This document shows, in pieces, positions 15,624 through 23,425 of a stretch of 46,791 nt of DNA; the first letter of the stretch is position 1, and each line of letters opens with the position of its first letter. A model generated the notes under the pieces. The model had not been told where the DNA came from. It saw nothing but the letters and a program-made list of their open reading frames with translations, and did not search any database. The position numbers and the translations under genes were made by a program. This DNA comes from DATMYQ01 sp035560935. Its GTDB lineage: Bacteria; Bacillota; Negativicutes; Sporomusales; Sporomusaceae. The stretch spans positions 1 through 46,791 of the forward strand of contig DATMYQ010000182.1 in assembly GCA_035560935.1 (NCBI GenBank). Reading direction: 5' to 3'.

Positions 15624-16835
15624 TTATTTTCCCGTGTCGCCCAGTCGCCACTGACCGCTTCTCACACACAGCGCCGTTACCGTTCCCAAAGCCGCCGTCA
15701 GGCCGATGCCAACCAAAAGCACCACCCCGTGCCACCCCTGCCATTGCAGGAATTTTCCCCCGGCGGCCCCCAGTACGCTGGAACCCAGATAGTAAAACAG
15801 CAGGTACAGCGCCGAAGCCTGCGCCTTATGGCCGGCGGCCAGGCGAGCTACCCAACTGCTGGCCACGGAATGTCCGCCGAAAAAGCCGAAGGTGAACAGC
15901 GCCAACCCCAAGCCTTTACCATAAAGCGGTTCTGTCAGCGTCAGCATCGCTCCCAGGAGCATACAAGCCAGGGAGGCGCCCAGTACGGCCCCACTGCCAT
16001 GCCGGTCCGCCATTCTTCCCAAAAAAGTGGAGCTGAAGGTACCCACCAGATAAACCAGAAAAATCATTCCCACCACCGTCTGACTCAGATTGTACGGCGG
16101 CGCCATCAAAGGATAGCTGATATAGTTAAAAAGGGCCACAAAGGATCCCATCATCAGAAAACTGACCAAATACAGCGGCCACAGCTGCGGATTGCGCAGA
16201 TGCAGCGCCAGCGAAGCCACTGCGGTCCGGAAAGAAGGACGCTGTGCGGTAAAATGCTTTGACCGGGGCAAATTAACGGCAAACCAAAGGCCGATCAACA
16301 CTCCGGCAACTCCCAACACTCCGGCAGCCGCTTTCCAGGAAACATGGTCTGCCAGTGTGCTGGCCACCAATCGGCCGACCAGCCCGCCAACCGAAGTGCC
16401 GCTTACATATATCCCCATCACCAGTCCCACGTGCTGCGGCGAAATTTCTTCGTTAATATAAGTCATGGCAAGAGCCGGAAATCCGGCCAGAAAAACTCCG
16501 GTCAGGCCCCGCAGCAGCAGCAGTACCTGAAACTGATCAGCAAACACCAGCAAAAGAGTACAGAGGCTGGATCCCAGCAAAGCCAGTGTCATAATCCGCT
16601 TCCGCCCCTGCCGGTCCGACAGCCAGGACATGCACAACATGGACAGGGCCAGACCGGTTGCCGCGTTGGAGACCGTCAGGCTGGACACCGAAGGCGAAAC
16701 GCCGAAAGTCTGGGAAAATACAGGAATGAGCGGCTGCACAAAGTACAGCAGCGCAAAGGTGACCAGACTTCCTAAAAACAACGCGATGTTGGTCTTCCAA
16801 TACTGTGGTGTGTTTATTTCAATATACGGGCTCAT
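15624..16835 (-). CDS. MFS transporter, YnfM-like
   Basis: 403-residue major facilitator with 12 hydrophobic segments. The loop 2-3 signature reads WLSDRQGRKRI near residue 72, and the second half repeats it weakly as LGRMADRHGSG. It resembles the YnfM/inner-membrane exporter branch rather than the sugar/aromatic symporter branch. It is the second transporter of the operon, 72 bp after the lyase gene and followed by hairpin copy C. The ribosome site is weak (GGTTGG). It could export an acid end product or take up a related substrate; direction cannot be told from sequence. Confidence 0.85.
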   Translation of the reverse strand: MSPYIEINTPQYWKTNIALFLGSLVTFALLYFVQPLIPVFSQTFGVSPSVSSLTVSNAATGLALSMLCMSWLSDRQGRKRIMTLALLGSSLCTLLLVFADQFQVLLLLRGLTGVFLAGFPALAMTYINEEISPQHVGLVMGIYVSGTSVGGLVGRLVASTLADHVSWKAAAGVLGVAGVLIGLWFAVNLPRSKHFTAQRPSFRTAVASLALHLRNPQLWPLYLVSFLMMGSFVALFNYISYPLMAPPYNLSQTVVGMIFLVYLVGTFSSTFLGRMADRHGSGAVLGASLACMLLGAMLTLTEPLYGKGLGLALFTFGFFGGHSVASSWVARLAAGHKAQASALYLLFYYLGSSVLGAAGGKFLQWQGWHGVVLLVGIGLTAALGTVTALCVRSGQWRLGDTGK

Positions 16836-16907
16836 AAGCTACCAACCTTGCCCAGCAGTTCGGCTCACCCTTCCGGCGCCGAGTGACTGCTGTATTTTTA
16901 CCGAATA

Positions 16908-18329
16908 TCAGTCGGCCAGGACGATGCCCAGGCGCTGGGCAATGTTTTCCGCTTCCCGCAGGGAAGGCGAAGCATTTTTCAGCACCAGCCGGGCACCGCC
17001 GCGATTCAGGGCTTCCACCATGGCATTCCGTTCGGTGGCCCGTACCGTGACCCGCTGCAACTGCGGCTGATCCACCTGCCGGACGGCCACCGAAATCTTG
17101 TTCTCCCGCACCATGCCAATGACCCTGGCGTAAGCCTCTTTATCGTCCGTTCCGGCCCCCAGCACGGCTCCCATCAAGATTCCCGGCACGTTGATGCCGC
17201 GGCGGGCAAACAACTCCGGATATAATTCAATATCCACTCCGGTGATTTGGCCCGCTGCCAGGAAGTGAGCGATCCGGCCGGTATTGGTCGGCGACCCCAC
17301 CGCCTGGCTGCTTCCCCCCACCACCGCATCACCAAACGGCCGAACAATCGGATTGGCTTTCCGCGCCAGCTCTTTGGCCTCTTGCAGGGCCGCCGCAACC
17401 GTTGTATCCACCGCTTCTGCCTCCGCGTTCTTAACCCCGGATGGAATAAAGTCCTCCACTTCCGGATTGGTTTTAAAGAACGGCTGCATGTATCGGTTGA
17501 CTACGGGAACGATGGCTGCCGCCGAGGCTTTATGGGCATCTGCCGCCATGGCCAGCATGACATCAATGGGAACGTTGACCGGTATGCTGGTGCATAGGGC
17601 CAGATTGGCCGCCAGATTCCCGATAACCACCCCACCACCAATATGCGTGGCGCACAAACCCGGCACCATGACCCGCGGCGTGCAGGGGTTGGCAATGGTG
17701 GGAGAAAGTGACAGCACCATCGCGTTCTCCATCATATCCGGTGTGCCCTGCCGCCATTCCACCAAAGCGGCGGCGGTAGCCGCCGCACCGGCGCCAAAAC
17801 CTTCCATATTGCAGCCGGTAGTGCTTTTTCCCGCCCTGAACAGAGTGCCCACTTTCAGGATGACTGCCGCTATGCGGGCCAGCTCCTCCTGGTCCTCCAG
17901 CATTTCGGCAAAAGCCCGGAATAGTCCGGTATAGGTGCAGGAGTCGCCGGTGCCGGCGCAGGGCTGCAGACCGCACCAATGGTTCCCCACCTGGGCTCCC
18001 AGTGTATAAACCAGCACTTTGTTGATGAAATCATCTGCCGCAAGGCGCTGCTGGAATTGATTGGCCGCCAGTTCCGAAGGGACTTTTCCCAGCAGAAAAC
18101 TGTGACCGTCCCGCAGGCCAAACTCTGCTGCGACCAAATTGTGTTCAAAGGACCGGAGCACTGCCTGTCTGACTTCACCCGGCGACATTCGCTGTGAAAC
18201 CGCCGCTTCCATTAAAACAACGTCGCTCACCCGGCATCCGAGCCCCCGGGCCATCGCCAGCGTTTCTCCCAGCGTCAGGCTCCCAGCGTTGTAATAGTGT
18301 TGTCGTGCATATTCCAAAAAATTTTCCAA
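16908..18329 (-). CDS. hmd: Serine dehydratase-like Fe-S lyase, probable 2-(hydroxymethyl)glutarate dehydratase
   Basis: About 473 residues related to the alpha domain of the 4Fe-4S L-serine dehydratases. Characteristic stretches are STTGCNMEGFGAGAAATAAALVEW near residue 165 and NPCTPRVMVPGLCATHIGGG near 215, which carry candidate cluster cysteines, plus CGLQPCAGTGDSC near 120. It is clearly not an ordinary serine dehydratase in its motif details. In E. barkeri a serine-dehydratase-like Fe-S enzyme was predicted to dehydrate 2-(hydroxymethyl)glutarate to 2-methyleneglutarate; the surrounding genes point to the same step. Start: TTG at 18329 has AGGTGG 8 nt ahead; GTG at 18341 is also possible. 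First gene after its own promoter and leader. Confidence 0.75.
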   Translation of the reverse strand: MENFLEYARQHYYNAGSLTLGETLAMARGLGCRVSDVVLMEAAVSQRMSPGEVRQAVLRSFEHNLVAAEFGLRDGHSFLLGKVPSELAANQFQQRLAADDFINKVLVYTLGAQVGNHWCGLQPCAGTGDSCTYTGLFRAFAEMLEDQEELARIAAVILKVGTLFRAGKSTTGCNMEGFGAGAAATAAALVEWRQGTPDMMENAMVLSLSPTIANPCTPRVMVPGLCATHIGGGVVIGNLAANLALCTSIPVNVPIDVMLAMAADAHKASAAAIVPVVNRYMQPFFKTNPEVEDFIPSGVKNAEAEAVDTTVAAALQEAKELARKANPIVRPFGDAVVGGSSQAVGSPTNTGRIAHFLAAGQITGVDIELYPELFARRGINVPGILMGAVLGAGTDDKEAYARVIGMVRENKISVAVRQVDQPQLQRVTVRATERNAMVEALNRGGARLVLKNASPSLREAENIAQRLGIVLAD

Positions 18330-18390
18330 AGCCAACCCCACCTATTGTTATTTTTCCTATTTCATTTTTCATTGGTTTTCGCTCCGGCAC

Positions 18391-18439
18391 ACAAAAGCCG
18401 GCCCTGCAAAGACGCATGCATGGCCGGCCCCGTTGCCCC
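18391..18439 (-). promoter_or_regulatory. Conserved-box hairpin, copy A, in lyase leader
   Basis: On the minus strand GGGGCAACGGG precedes a hairpin with 7-bp arms GCCGGCC / GGCCGGC (18422-18428 and 18397-18403), then TTTTGTG. It lies about 60 nt into the predicted leader of the Fe-S lyase gene. The box matches copies B and C. The T-run is only four long, so termination would be weak or conditional. Confidence 0.6.
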
Positions 18440-18500
18440 ACGATTCAAACCCGCTTTTTAGGCTGCCACCGATTCCGCTGCCGCAGGAAAGATTGCTTTC

Positions 18501-18529
18501 ATTATATAGTACCCATCCGTCTCTTTCAA
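18501..18529 (-). promoter_or_regulatory. Sigma-A promoter for the lyase-led operon
   Basis: TTGAAA (18524-18529 read on minus) and TATAAT (18501-18506) are separated by exactly 17 bp. Predicted transcription starts near 18494, giving a leader of about 165 nt. The spacer, the -10 flank and about 36 bp upstream closely match the niaP-like promoter at 20411-20439. Confidence 0.8.
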
Positions 18530-18566
18530 TACGACAAAGCATGCTAAATTTGCATATAAGTATACC
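18530..18566. promoter_or_regulatory. Shared upstream element, lyase promoter (LysR-site candidate)
   Basis: Directly upstream of the -35 box. Without gaps, about 26 of 36 bases match 20440-20476 upstream of the transporter promoter, including AGCATGC, AAAT and AGTAT. A dyad ATGC-N7-GCAT lies at 18541-18555. Its position fits an activator site for the divergent LysR regulator. Confidence 0.55.
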
Positions 18567-18603
18567 AGGAGCGGTCGTTTCGACAAAAACCTGCCGGAAA
18601 GCC

Positions 18604-18640
18604 AACAGGGCTGCCCCGTAAAAACGGCGGCAGCCCTGTT
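18604..18640 (-). terminator. Strong hairpin after the transporter gene
   Basis: Arms AACAGGGCTGCC and GGCAGCCCTGTT (18604-18615, 18629-18640) pair perfectly, with a further CCGT/ACGG inside the loop. It lies about 33 bp past the stop of the niaP-like gene. The following T-run is poor. The core GGCAACGGG of the conserved box appears just before it on the minus strand (18655-18663). Confidence 0.6.
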
Positions 18641-18672
18641 TCCACTTCAGCGATCCCGTTGCCTTTTCCTGA

Positions 18673-20070
18673 TCAGGAAGAAAAGGTGGGCTGCGCTTTT
18701 ACATCCTCGGAACTGGATACCGACTCCAGATTCTTGTCTTTGGTCTCCGTCCCCAGGAATGCCACAGCCAGACCGGCCACCACAAAGCCCATGGCCACCA
18801 CGGCCAGAGTCATATACAGGCCGATCACCGGAAACAGGAATCCCACCACTGACGGGGCCAGTATCCCGCCGATCCGGCCCATTGAATTCGCGGCACCTGT
18901 TCCGGTACCCCGAACTTCGGTCGGATAGTTTTCCGGCGTGTAGGCAAAGACCACCGAATACGCGCCAGCCAGGAAAAGAATAGTGACCGTGCCGCACGCC
19001 AGCATCACCTCGACCGGCAGTTTATTGGCCAAAGCCCAGCCATACACCACACTGGTGATGCCGGCCAGCAGCAAATAGATTACCGTTGGCTTTTTGCGAC
19101 CCACCTTATCCGCCAGATACGATCCCAGGATGCCGCTGGGAATCCAAACCAGATTCATCACAAACACATAACCGATGGACGCATAAATGGAATAACCAGC
19201 CTGTTTTAAAAGGGTCGGCAGCCAGGTATTCAATCCCCAGTAGCCGAACATCAACGCAAACCACAGAATCCAGAGCATTCCTGTCCGTTTGGCGAAGCCG
19301 CCGCGGAATAAGATGGAAAACTTGTTGCCGCTTTCTGTATGGATCGTCGCCACCGGTTTCGCCGGCGGCAGTATTTTGCCAGTTTCCTTCTCAATCGCTT
19401 TCTCGATTTGCACCAATTGTTTTTCGGCTTCCACTGCATTCCCTTTGATCATAAACCAGCGGGGTGACTCCGGAATTCCCATCCGCATAAACCAAATCAG
19501 TAATGCCGGTAAAACACCCGCGAAGAATGCACTGCGCCAGCCGAAATTCGGCACGATCAGAAAACTGACTCCGGCAGCGAGTAGGACACCGCCGCCCCAG
19601 AGAGCTTCTGTCAAGCCATTCAGTCTTCCCCGATACTCATTGGGCATCATTTCACTGACATACGTGAACACAACAGGCTGTTCACCACCCATACCCAATC
19701 CGGTAATGAATCTCATCACCAGCAATGCCTCGTAAGAATTGACAAATCCGGTAATCGCCGTACCAAAGGAAAAAATCAGCAGCGTATACTTAAATACCTT
19801 CAGACGTCCAAAATGATCAGAAAGCGTACCGCCCACCAAAGCGCCCACAAACATCCCCAAAAAAGAAATACTGAACACCAAGCCGATTTGAACCGGAGTC
19901 AGCGCCAGGTCCTTCGCCAGAGCCGGCATGATAAAACTGAGCAGCAGAATATCATAGGCATCGAACAAATACCCCGCGGCAATCAAACTAAAAATTTTCT
20001 TGTGAGCTTTGGAAAATGGCAGCCTCTCCATCCGGCCAACCAGATTTTCCATGGTAATCGCATGACTCAT
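18673..20070 (-). CDS. MFS metabolite:H+ symporter, probable nicotinate importer (NiaP-like)
   Basis: About 465 residues, 12 hydrophobic segments. The loop 2-3 signature is GGTLSDHFGRLKVF and its repeat ADKVGRKKPTV; PESPRW after helix 6 is the sugar/aromatic-acid symporter hallmark. NiaP niacin transporters belong to this branch, and the position beside a nicotinate-type cluster supports uptake of the pyridine carboxylate. I chose ATG 20070 because AAGGAGG lies 8 nt ahead; the ATG at 20091 lies upstream of that ribosome site. It has its own promoter, a long leader of about 330 nt with hairpin copy B, and ends at the hairpin 18604-18640. Aromatic acid transport in general is the alternative. 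Confidence 0.82.
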   Translation of the reverse strand: MSHAITMENLVGRMERLPFSKAHKKIFSLIAAGYLFDAYDILLLSFIMPALAKDLALTPVQIGLVFSISFLGMFVGALVGGTLSDHFGRLKVFKYTLLIFSFGTAITGFVNSYEALLVMRFITGLGMGGEQPVVFTYVSEMMPNEYRGRLNGLTEALWGGGVLLAAGVSFLIVPNFGWRSAFFAGVLPALLIWFMRMGIPESPRWFMIKGNAVEAEKQLVQIEKAIEKETGKILPPAKPVATIHTESGNKFSILFRGGFAKRTGMLWILWFALMFGYWGLNTWLPTLLKQAGYSIYASIGYVFVMNLVWIPSGILGSYLADKVGRKKPTVIYLLLAGITSVVYGWALANKLPVEVMLACGTVTILFLAGAYSVVFAYTPENYPTEVRGTGTGAANSMGRIGGILAPSVVGFLFPVIGLYMTLAVVAMGFVVAGLAVAFLGTETKDKNLESVSSSEDVKAQPTFSS

Positions 20071-20215
20071 GACTAACAACCTCCTTGCCATAAATGACCC
20101 GTTTTTTCTTTTTCGGTACCATCGTCTCCCACAACCGTTGCACCATCGCCACCTTTCCCCGCCTCAGATCCGGCGAACCGCCGCGAAAAACCATTTCCGC
20201 CGTCTAAGTTCTCCT

Positions 20216-20269
20216 GAAAAAGGAAACCGGCGGGCGCATTGTTTCTGCACCCACCGGCCTCATTGCCGC
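20216..20269 (-). promoter_or_regulatory. Conserved-box hairpin, copy B, in transporter leader
   Basis: On the minus strand GCGGCAATGAGG runs into an 11-bp stem with two G-U pairs (arms 20247-20257 and 20227-20237, CCGGTGGGTGC / GCGCCCGCCGG), a 9-nt loop, then TTTCCTTTTT. It lies about 140 nt into the leader of the niaP-like gene. Together with copies A and C it defines a repeated element; here the stem plus T-rich tail could terminate. Confidence 0.65.
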
Positions 20270-20410
20270 ATAGAACGGTTATTTTCTATGATCATCTTTT
20301 CCTTGCGAACCCCGCTGACACTTCCCCAAAAACAAAACAACAGAGCCGTCTTCTTTGCAGAAGCGCCAACTCCATTGTTGTCAAAGGGTTCACCCGAAAA
20401 GATTGTTTTC

Positions 20411-20439
20411 ATTATATAGCACCAGCCACCCAATTTCAA
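20411..20439 (-). promoter_or_regulatory. Sigma-A promoter for the NiaP-like transporter
   Basis: TTGAAA (20434-20439 on minus) and TATAAT (20411-20416) with a 17-bp spacer. It is a near copy of the lyase promoter at 18501-18529, including the CTATATAATGAAA-N-CAATC region around the -10. Transcription would start near 20404. Confidence 0.8.
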
Positions 20440-20476
20440 TATGCCGGAGCATGCCAAATAAGTATATGAGTATGCC
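20440..20476. promoter_or_regulatory. Shared upstream element, transporter promoter (LysR-site candidate)
   Basis: The counterpart of 18530-18566, at the same distance from its -35 box. The conserved parts are AGCATGC, AAAT, TATAT-AG-TAT and the closing CC. It lies on the LysR side of the divergent region, as expected for a LysR activator that also controls its own gene. Confidence 0.55.
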
Positions 20477-20633
20477 GGTTAACCCCACGCAGGTTCTGAC
20501 CCTCCGTTCCGGCCTCCTGACCCGGGAAGGAAAACAAGCACGCAGGGAGAATACAATGCATGATATCTGGTTGTCTTCACCGCCGTGGCGGGACAGCTTT
20601 TTGTTGATTCTTTGCAGGAAGGTGGTTTTGCCC

Positions 20634-21518
20634 ATGGAATGGCAGCAATTGGAACATTTCAAATCCGTGGCGGCAACCCAGAACATTACCCAGGCCGCCA
20701 AAGTCCTTTGCATCTCCCAACCGGCGCTCAGCCGTTCCATTGCCAAGCTGGAAGGAAACGTCGGGGTTCCTTTGTTCGAGCGAAGCGGAAAAGCCATCAC
20801 GCTAAATTCTTACGGCCAGATCTTCCTGGAATACGTCGAAGTGTCCATGCAGAAAATCGAGGAAGGGATTCAGGCCGTCCAGGATGCCCGCAAACTTTCC
20901 GACGGACAGGTTTCCCTGGCGTTTTTGCTGTCACTGGGCCCCGAAATTGTGCCCAACCTCCTGTGCCGGTTCCGCGAGCAGAATCCCCATGTCTTTTTCA
21001 AGCTCTATCAGAACTACACTTCTCCACTGCTGAATCAGTTGGATGCCGGCGAAATCGACCTCTGCCTTTGTTCTCCGACCTTCATCAAGGACAGCATCGA
21101 CTGGCATCCCCTGTTTGACGAGGAGTTGTTTGTCGCCGTCGCCGCTTCCCATCCGCTCGCCGGCCGCCAGTCCGTTGCCCTGGCGGAAATGGCCGACGCA
21201 CCCATCATTACCTTTCGCAAAGATTACGGTCTGCGGGTGCTGACGGACCGCTATTGTCAGGAAGCCGGCATCCATCCGGAAATTGCCTTTGAGGGAGCGG
21301 AAATTCTGTCTGTTTCCGGGCTGGTCCGGGCCAACATGGGTTTTGCGCTGATTCCCCACTGCTCGGTGCTGGACCAATCGCAAATCTCGTTTTTGAAGGT
21401 TACCGAGCCCAAATGTTTTCGCCGGATTGCCGTGATCTGGAACAAAAACCGACAACTCTCGCCAGCCGCCAGCCAGTTCAAAAAATTCATCATTGATTTT
21501 TTTCCCAAGATGTCTTAG
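20634..21518 (+). CDS. LysR family transcriptional regulator
   Basis: 294 residues. The N-terminal winged helix is standard (MEWQQLEHFKSVAATQNITQAAKVLCISQPALSRSIAKLEGNVGVPLFERSGK), followed by a periplasmic-binding-like effector domain from about 90 (VSLAFLLSLGPEIVPNLLCRF, then LFDEELFVAVAASHPLA). AGGAAGGTGG lies 8 nt ahead of ATG 20634; a longer ORF to 20355 runs through the regulatory region and is rejected. It is divergent from the transporter gene and is the natural regulator of the nicotinate-type cluster, probably with a pyridine carboxylate or a pathway intermediate as co-inducer (inference). Confidence 0.9.
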   Translation: MEWQQLEHFKSVAATQNITQAAKVLCISQPALSRSIAKLEGNVGVPLFERSGKAITLNSYGQIFLEYVEVSMQKIEEGIQAVQDARKLSDGQVSLAFLLSLGPEIVPNLLCRFREQNPHVFFKLYQNYTSPLLNQLDAGEIDLCLCSPTFIKDSIDWHPLFDEELFVAVAASHPLAGRQSVALAEMADAPIITFRKDYGLRVLTDRYCQEAGIHPEIAFEGAEILSVSGLVRANMGFALIPHCSVLDQSQISFLKVTEPKCFRRIAVIWNKNRQLSPAASQFKKFIIDFFPKMS

Positions 21519-21592
21519 CCAGCCGCAGAAGAATCACCGTTACATCCTGAGGTATCACCTCTCCGGCAGGAACCGCTTCCAGATAAGCCGCA

Positions 21593-22390
21593 TTAGGGAA
21601 AGGTCACCGGCTCTTTAGGTTCGCGGCAAAGCGTATTCAGACGGACTGCGGCCTCCTGCACCAAGCCCGGTTTCATAGTCCGCGCCTGCTGCCGGCAGTT
21701 TTTGATGCAGGCACAGCAGGTGATGCACTTTTCCGTGTCAATCAGACGGCTGTCATGGGGATCGATGGCTCCGGCCGGGCACCGCTCCGCACAACTGCCG
21801 CATTGTACGCATTGCTCACTCACCGCGATAAAATCCACACTCCACAACTCGGTGACGCCTCCATAGGGACGCTGACCGGGTATATTGACGAGGCCCGGCG
21901 TCTGCAGCCCGGCGCACAGAAGCTTTTCCCGGATCTTTCGGCCCCATTGCTCCGCGTGACGCATATCGTTCGCATCCGGCCGTCCTTCCGCCGTCGGTAT
22001 TCCGGGACTGGAAAAGGAGTGTTCGCCGATATAGGCTCCGCCGGCAGCCACGTGACAGCCGCATTCTGTCATAATATCCGCCAGCTCCAGCAGCGCGTTG
22101 TCAAACGCCCGGTTTCCATAAACCACCAGCGCCACCGCCGGCGTACGCTCCGCCTGAATAGTCCACAGCCACTCCTGGATGAGCGCCGGCACTCTCCCCA
22201 TATAAACCGGCACCGCCACCACCAGCCGGTCGTGTTCCGTGGTGCGCAATACCCTATTTCTCGCATCCGGCGTTGTAATGTCAATCATTTCTGTTCTTTC
22301 CGAAGCCATCCCGGCCGCAACCGCGCCGGCGATGGCTTTTGTGGTCCCCGTGGGAGAAAAACACACAACTTTCAAAGTACCTGTTTCCAT
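21593..22390 (-). CDS. EFR1-type flavodoxin/ferredoxin fusion
   Basis: 265 residues. A flavodoxin fold opens with the FMN-phosphate loop SPTGTTK near residue 12. Two 4Fe-4S motifs follow in the C-terminal third: CVQCGSCAERCP and CITCCACIKNCR. This is the layout of EFR1 family ferrodoxins, electron carriers of anaerobes. GGAGGATG precedes the ATG. It is convergent with the LysR gene and lies about 30 bp after the EamA gene on the same strand, so it may share its message. Electron partner unknown. Confidence 0.85.
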   Translation of the reverse strand: METGTLKVVCFSPTGTTKAIAGAVAAGMASERTEMIDITTPDARNRVLRTTEHDRLVVAVPVYMGRVPALIQEWLWTIQAERTPAVALVVYGNRAFDNALLELADIMTECGCHVAAGGAYIGEHSFSSPGIPTAEGRPDANDMRHAEQWGRKIREKLLCAGLQTPGLVNIPGQRPYGGVTELWSVDFIAVSEQCVQCGSCAERCPAGAIDPHDSRLIDTEKCITCCACIKNCRQQARTMKPGLVQEAAVRLNTLCREPKEPVTFP

Positions 22391-22422
22391 AAGTCATCCT
22401 CCATTCATTCTTGGTCTATCCA

Positions 22423-23346
22423 TCACCCTTGCCGGTCTGCGGAATTTTCCGGCACCGCCCGGCGCGACTCTGTCCGGGGTTGCCGGGAAACCAGCCGTAT
22501 ACCGCACAACAGCAAGCCCGCTCCCAGGCATTTCAGAACATTGATCTCCTCGTTCAGCGCCACCGTGGCCAGCACCCAGGCGGTCAGCGGCTCCGCCAGC
22601 ACCAGCGTCACCGCGGTGGAGGCGGATATTTTTTTGAGTCCGAAGGTAAACAAAGCGTAGGCGATTCCGGTGGCCATCACACCTAAAAACAGCAACAGCA
22701 GCACCGCACTCCGCTCCAAGCCATCCGGCGGCAGCTGGAACAACTGGGGAAACAGCAGGAGACTGGACACGCTAAAAGTGGCGGCGGCAGCCAAAGACGA
22801 GGGTGTTTCGTCCGGAAAGCCCCGGGTGAGATACACGTAGGTGCCGTATGACAGCCCCGCCAGCGCCGCCGCGCCATACCCCAGAACCGTGCTTTGCCCT
22901 GCCGTATTTCCGCCCGCCAACAGCGCCAGTCCGGAAATTGCGGCAGCCTGTCCCAAAGCACTGCGAGTCGATGGTCTTTTCCTGCCGATCAGCCATTCCA
23001 TCGCCAGCACCCAGAAAGGTCCGCTGCCCAGAGCCACGGCGGTGCCCACGCCCACGCCGGCATGAGTGACCCCAAAGAAAAAGAACAAATTATATCCGGC
23101 CATCGCCGCTCCGGCCGCCGCAACACGCCATAGCGCCAACTTGAAAAGGGGCGCCAGCGGAACGCTGCCGATCAGACAGATCATCCACAACGTGACCGCG
23201 CCCAGCAGTACCCGGTACGCCGAAACCGTAACCGATGCCCATTCAGCCGGCAGCAGCCCGCGAATGGTGCCCGTCGTTCCCCACAATACCGCTGCTGCCA
23301 GAACACAGGCAATTTCGACCGGCAGAAATTTCACAGGCCATTTCAA
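22423..23346 (-). CDS. EamA/DMT family transporter
   Basis: About 308 residues in ten hydrophobic helices as two EamA repeats: the first from VLAAAVLWGTTGTIRGLLP, the second from about residue 150, closing with LVLAEPLTAWVLATVALNEEINVLKCLGAGLLLCG. Short basic C-terminal tail. The start is uncertain: TTG 23346 is best placed behind GAAGGGAAG; the longer TTG start at 23367 is less likely. A neighbouring AraC gene on the same strand upstream could control it. Substrate unknown. Confidence 0.82.
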   Translation of the reverse strand: MKWPVKFLPVEIACVLAAAVLWGTTGTIRGLLPAEWASVTVSAYRVLLGAVTLWMICLIGSVPLAPLFKLALWRVAAAGAAMAGYNLFFFFGVTHAGVGVGTAVALGSGPFWVLAMEWLIGRKRPSTRSALGQAAAISGLALLAGGNTAGQSTVLGYGAAALAGLSYGTYVYLTRGFPDETPSSLAAAATFSVSSLLLFPQLFQLPPDGLERSAVLLLLFLGVMATGIAYALFTFGLKKISASTAVTLVLAEPLTAWVLATVALNEEINVLKCLGAGLLLCGIRLVSRQPRTESRRAVPENSADRQG

Positions 23347-23425
23347 GATCTTCCCTTCTTTCTGCAAAACAAAAACTCCACTACCAGTGTAGCAGAGCCA
23401 AAGAAGAATGGATGACCGTTTCTGA

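Larger units (their letters stand above)
20071..20633. other. Divergent regulatory region between transporter and LysR genes
   Basis: About 560 bp with no convincing gene. On the minus strand it holds the transporter promoter (20411-20439), an upstream element (20440-20476) and hairpin copy B. A small minus-strand ORF starting in the leader overlaps the transporter start out of frame and has no support. The LysR promoter must lie between about 20440 and 20620, but I do not see a clear one. Confidence 0.6.

Noticed and set aside
16908..18329. Ordinary L-serine dehydratase
   Set aside because: It is only related in the alpha domain; motif details differ and all neighbours point to pyridine catabolism.
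19988..20194. Small ORF in the transporter leader as a leader peptide
   Set aside because: It overlaps the transporter start out of frame for a long stretch and has no regulatory codon run or good ribosome site.
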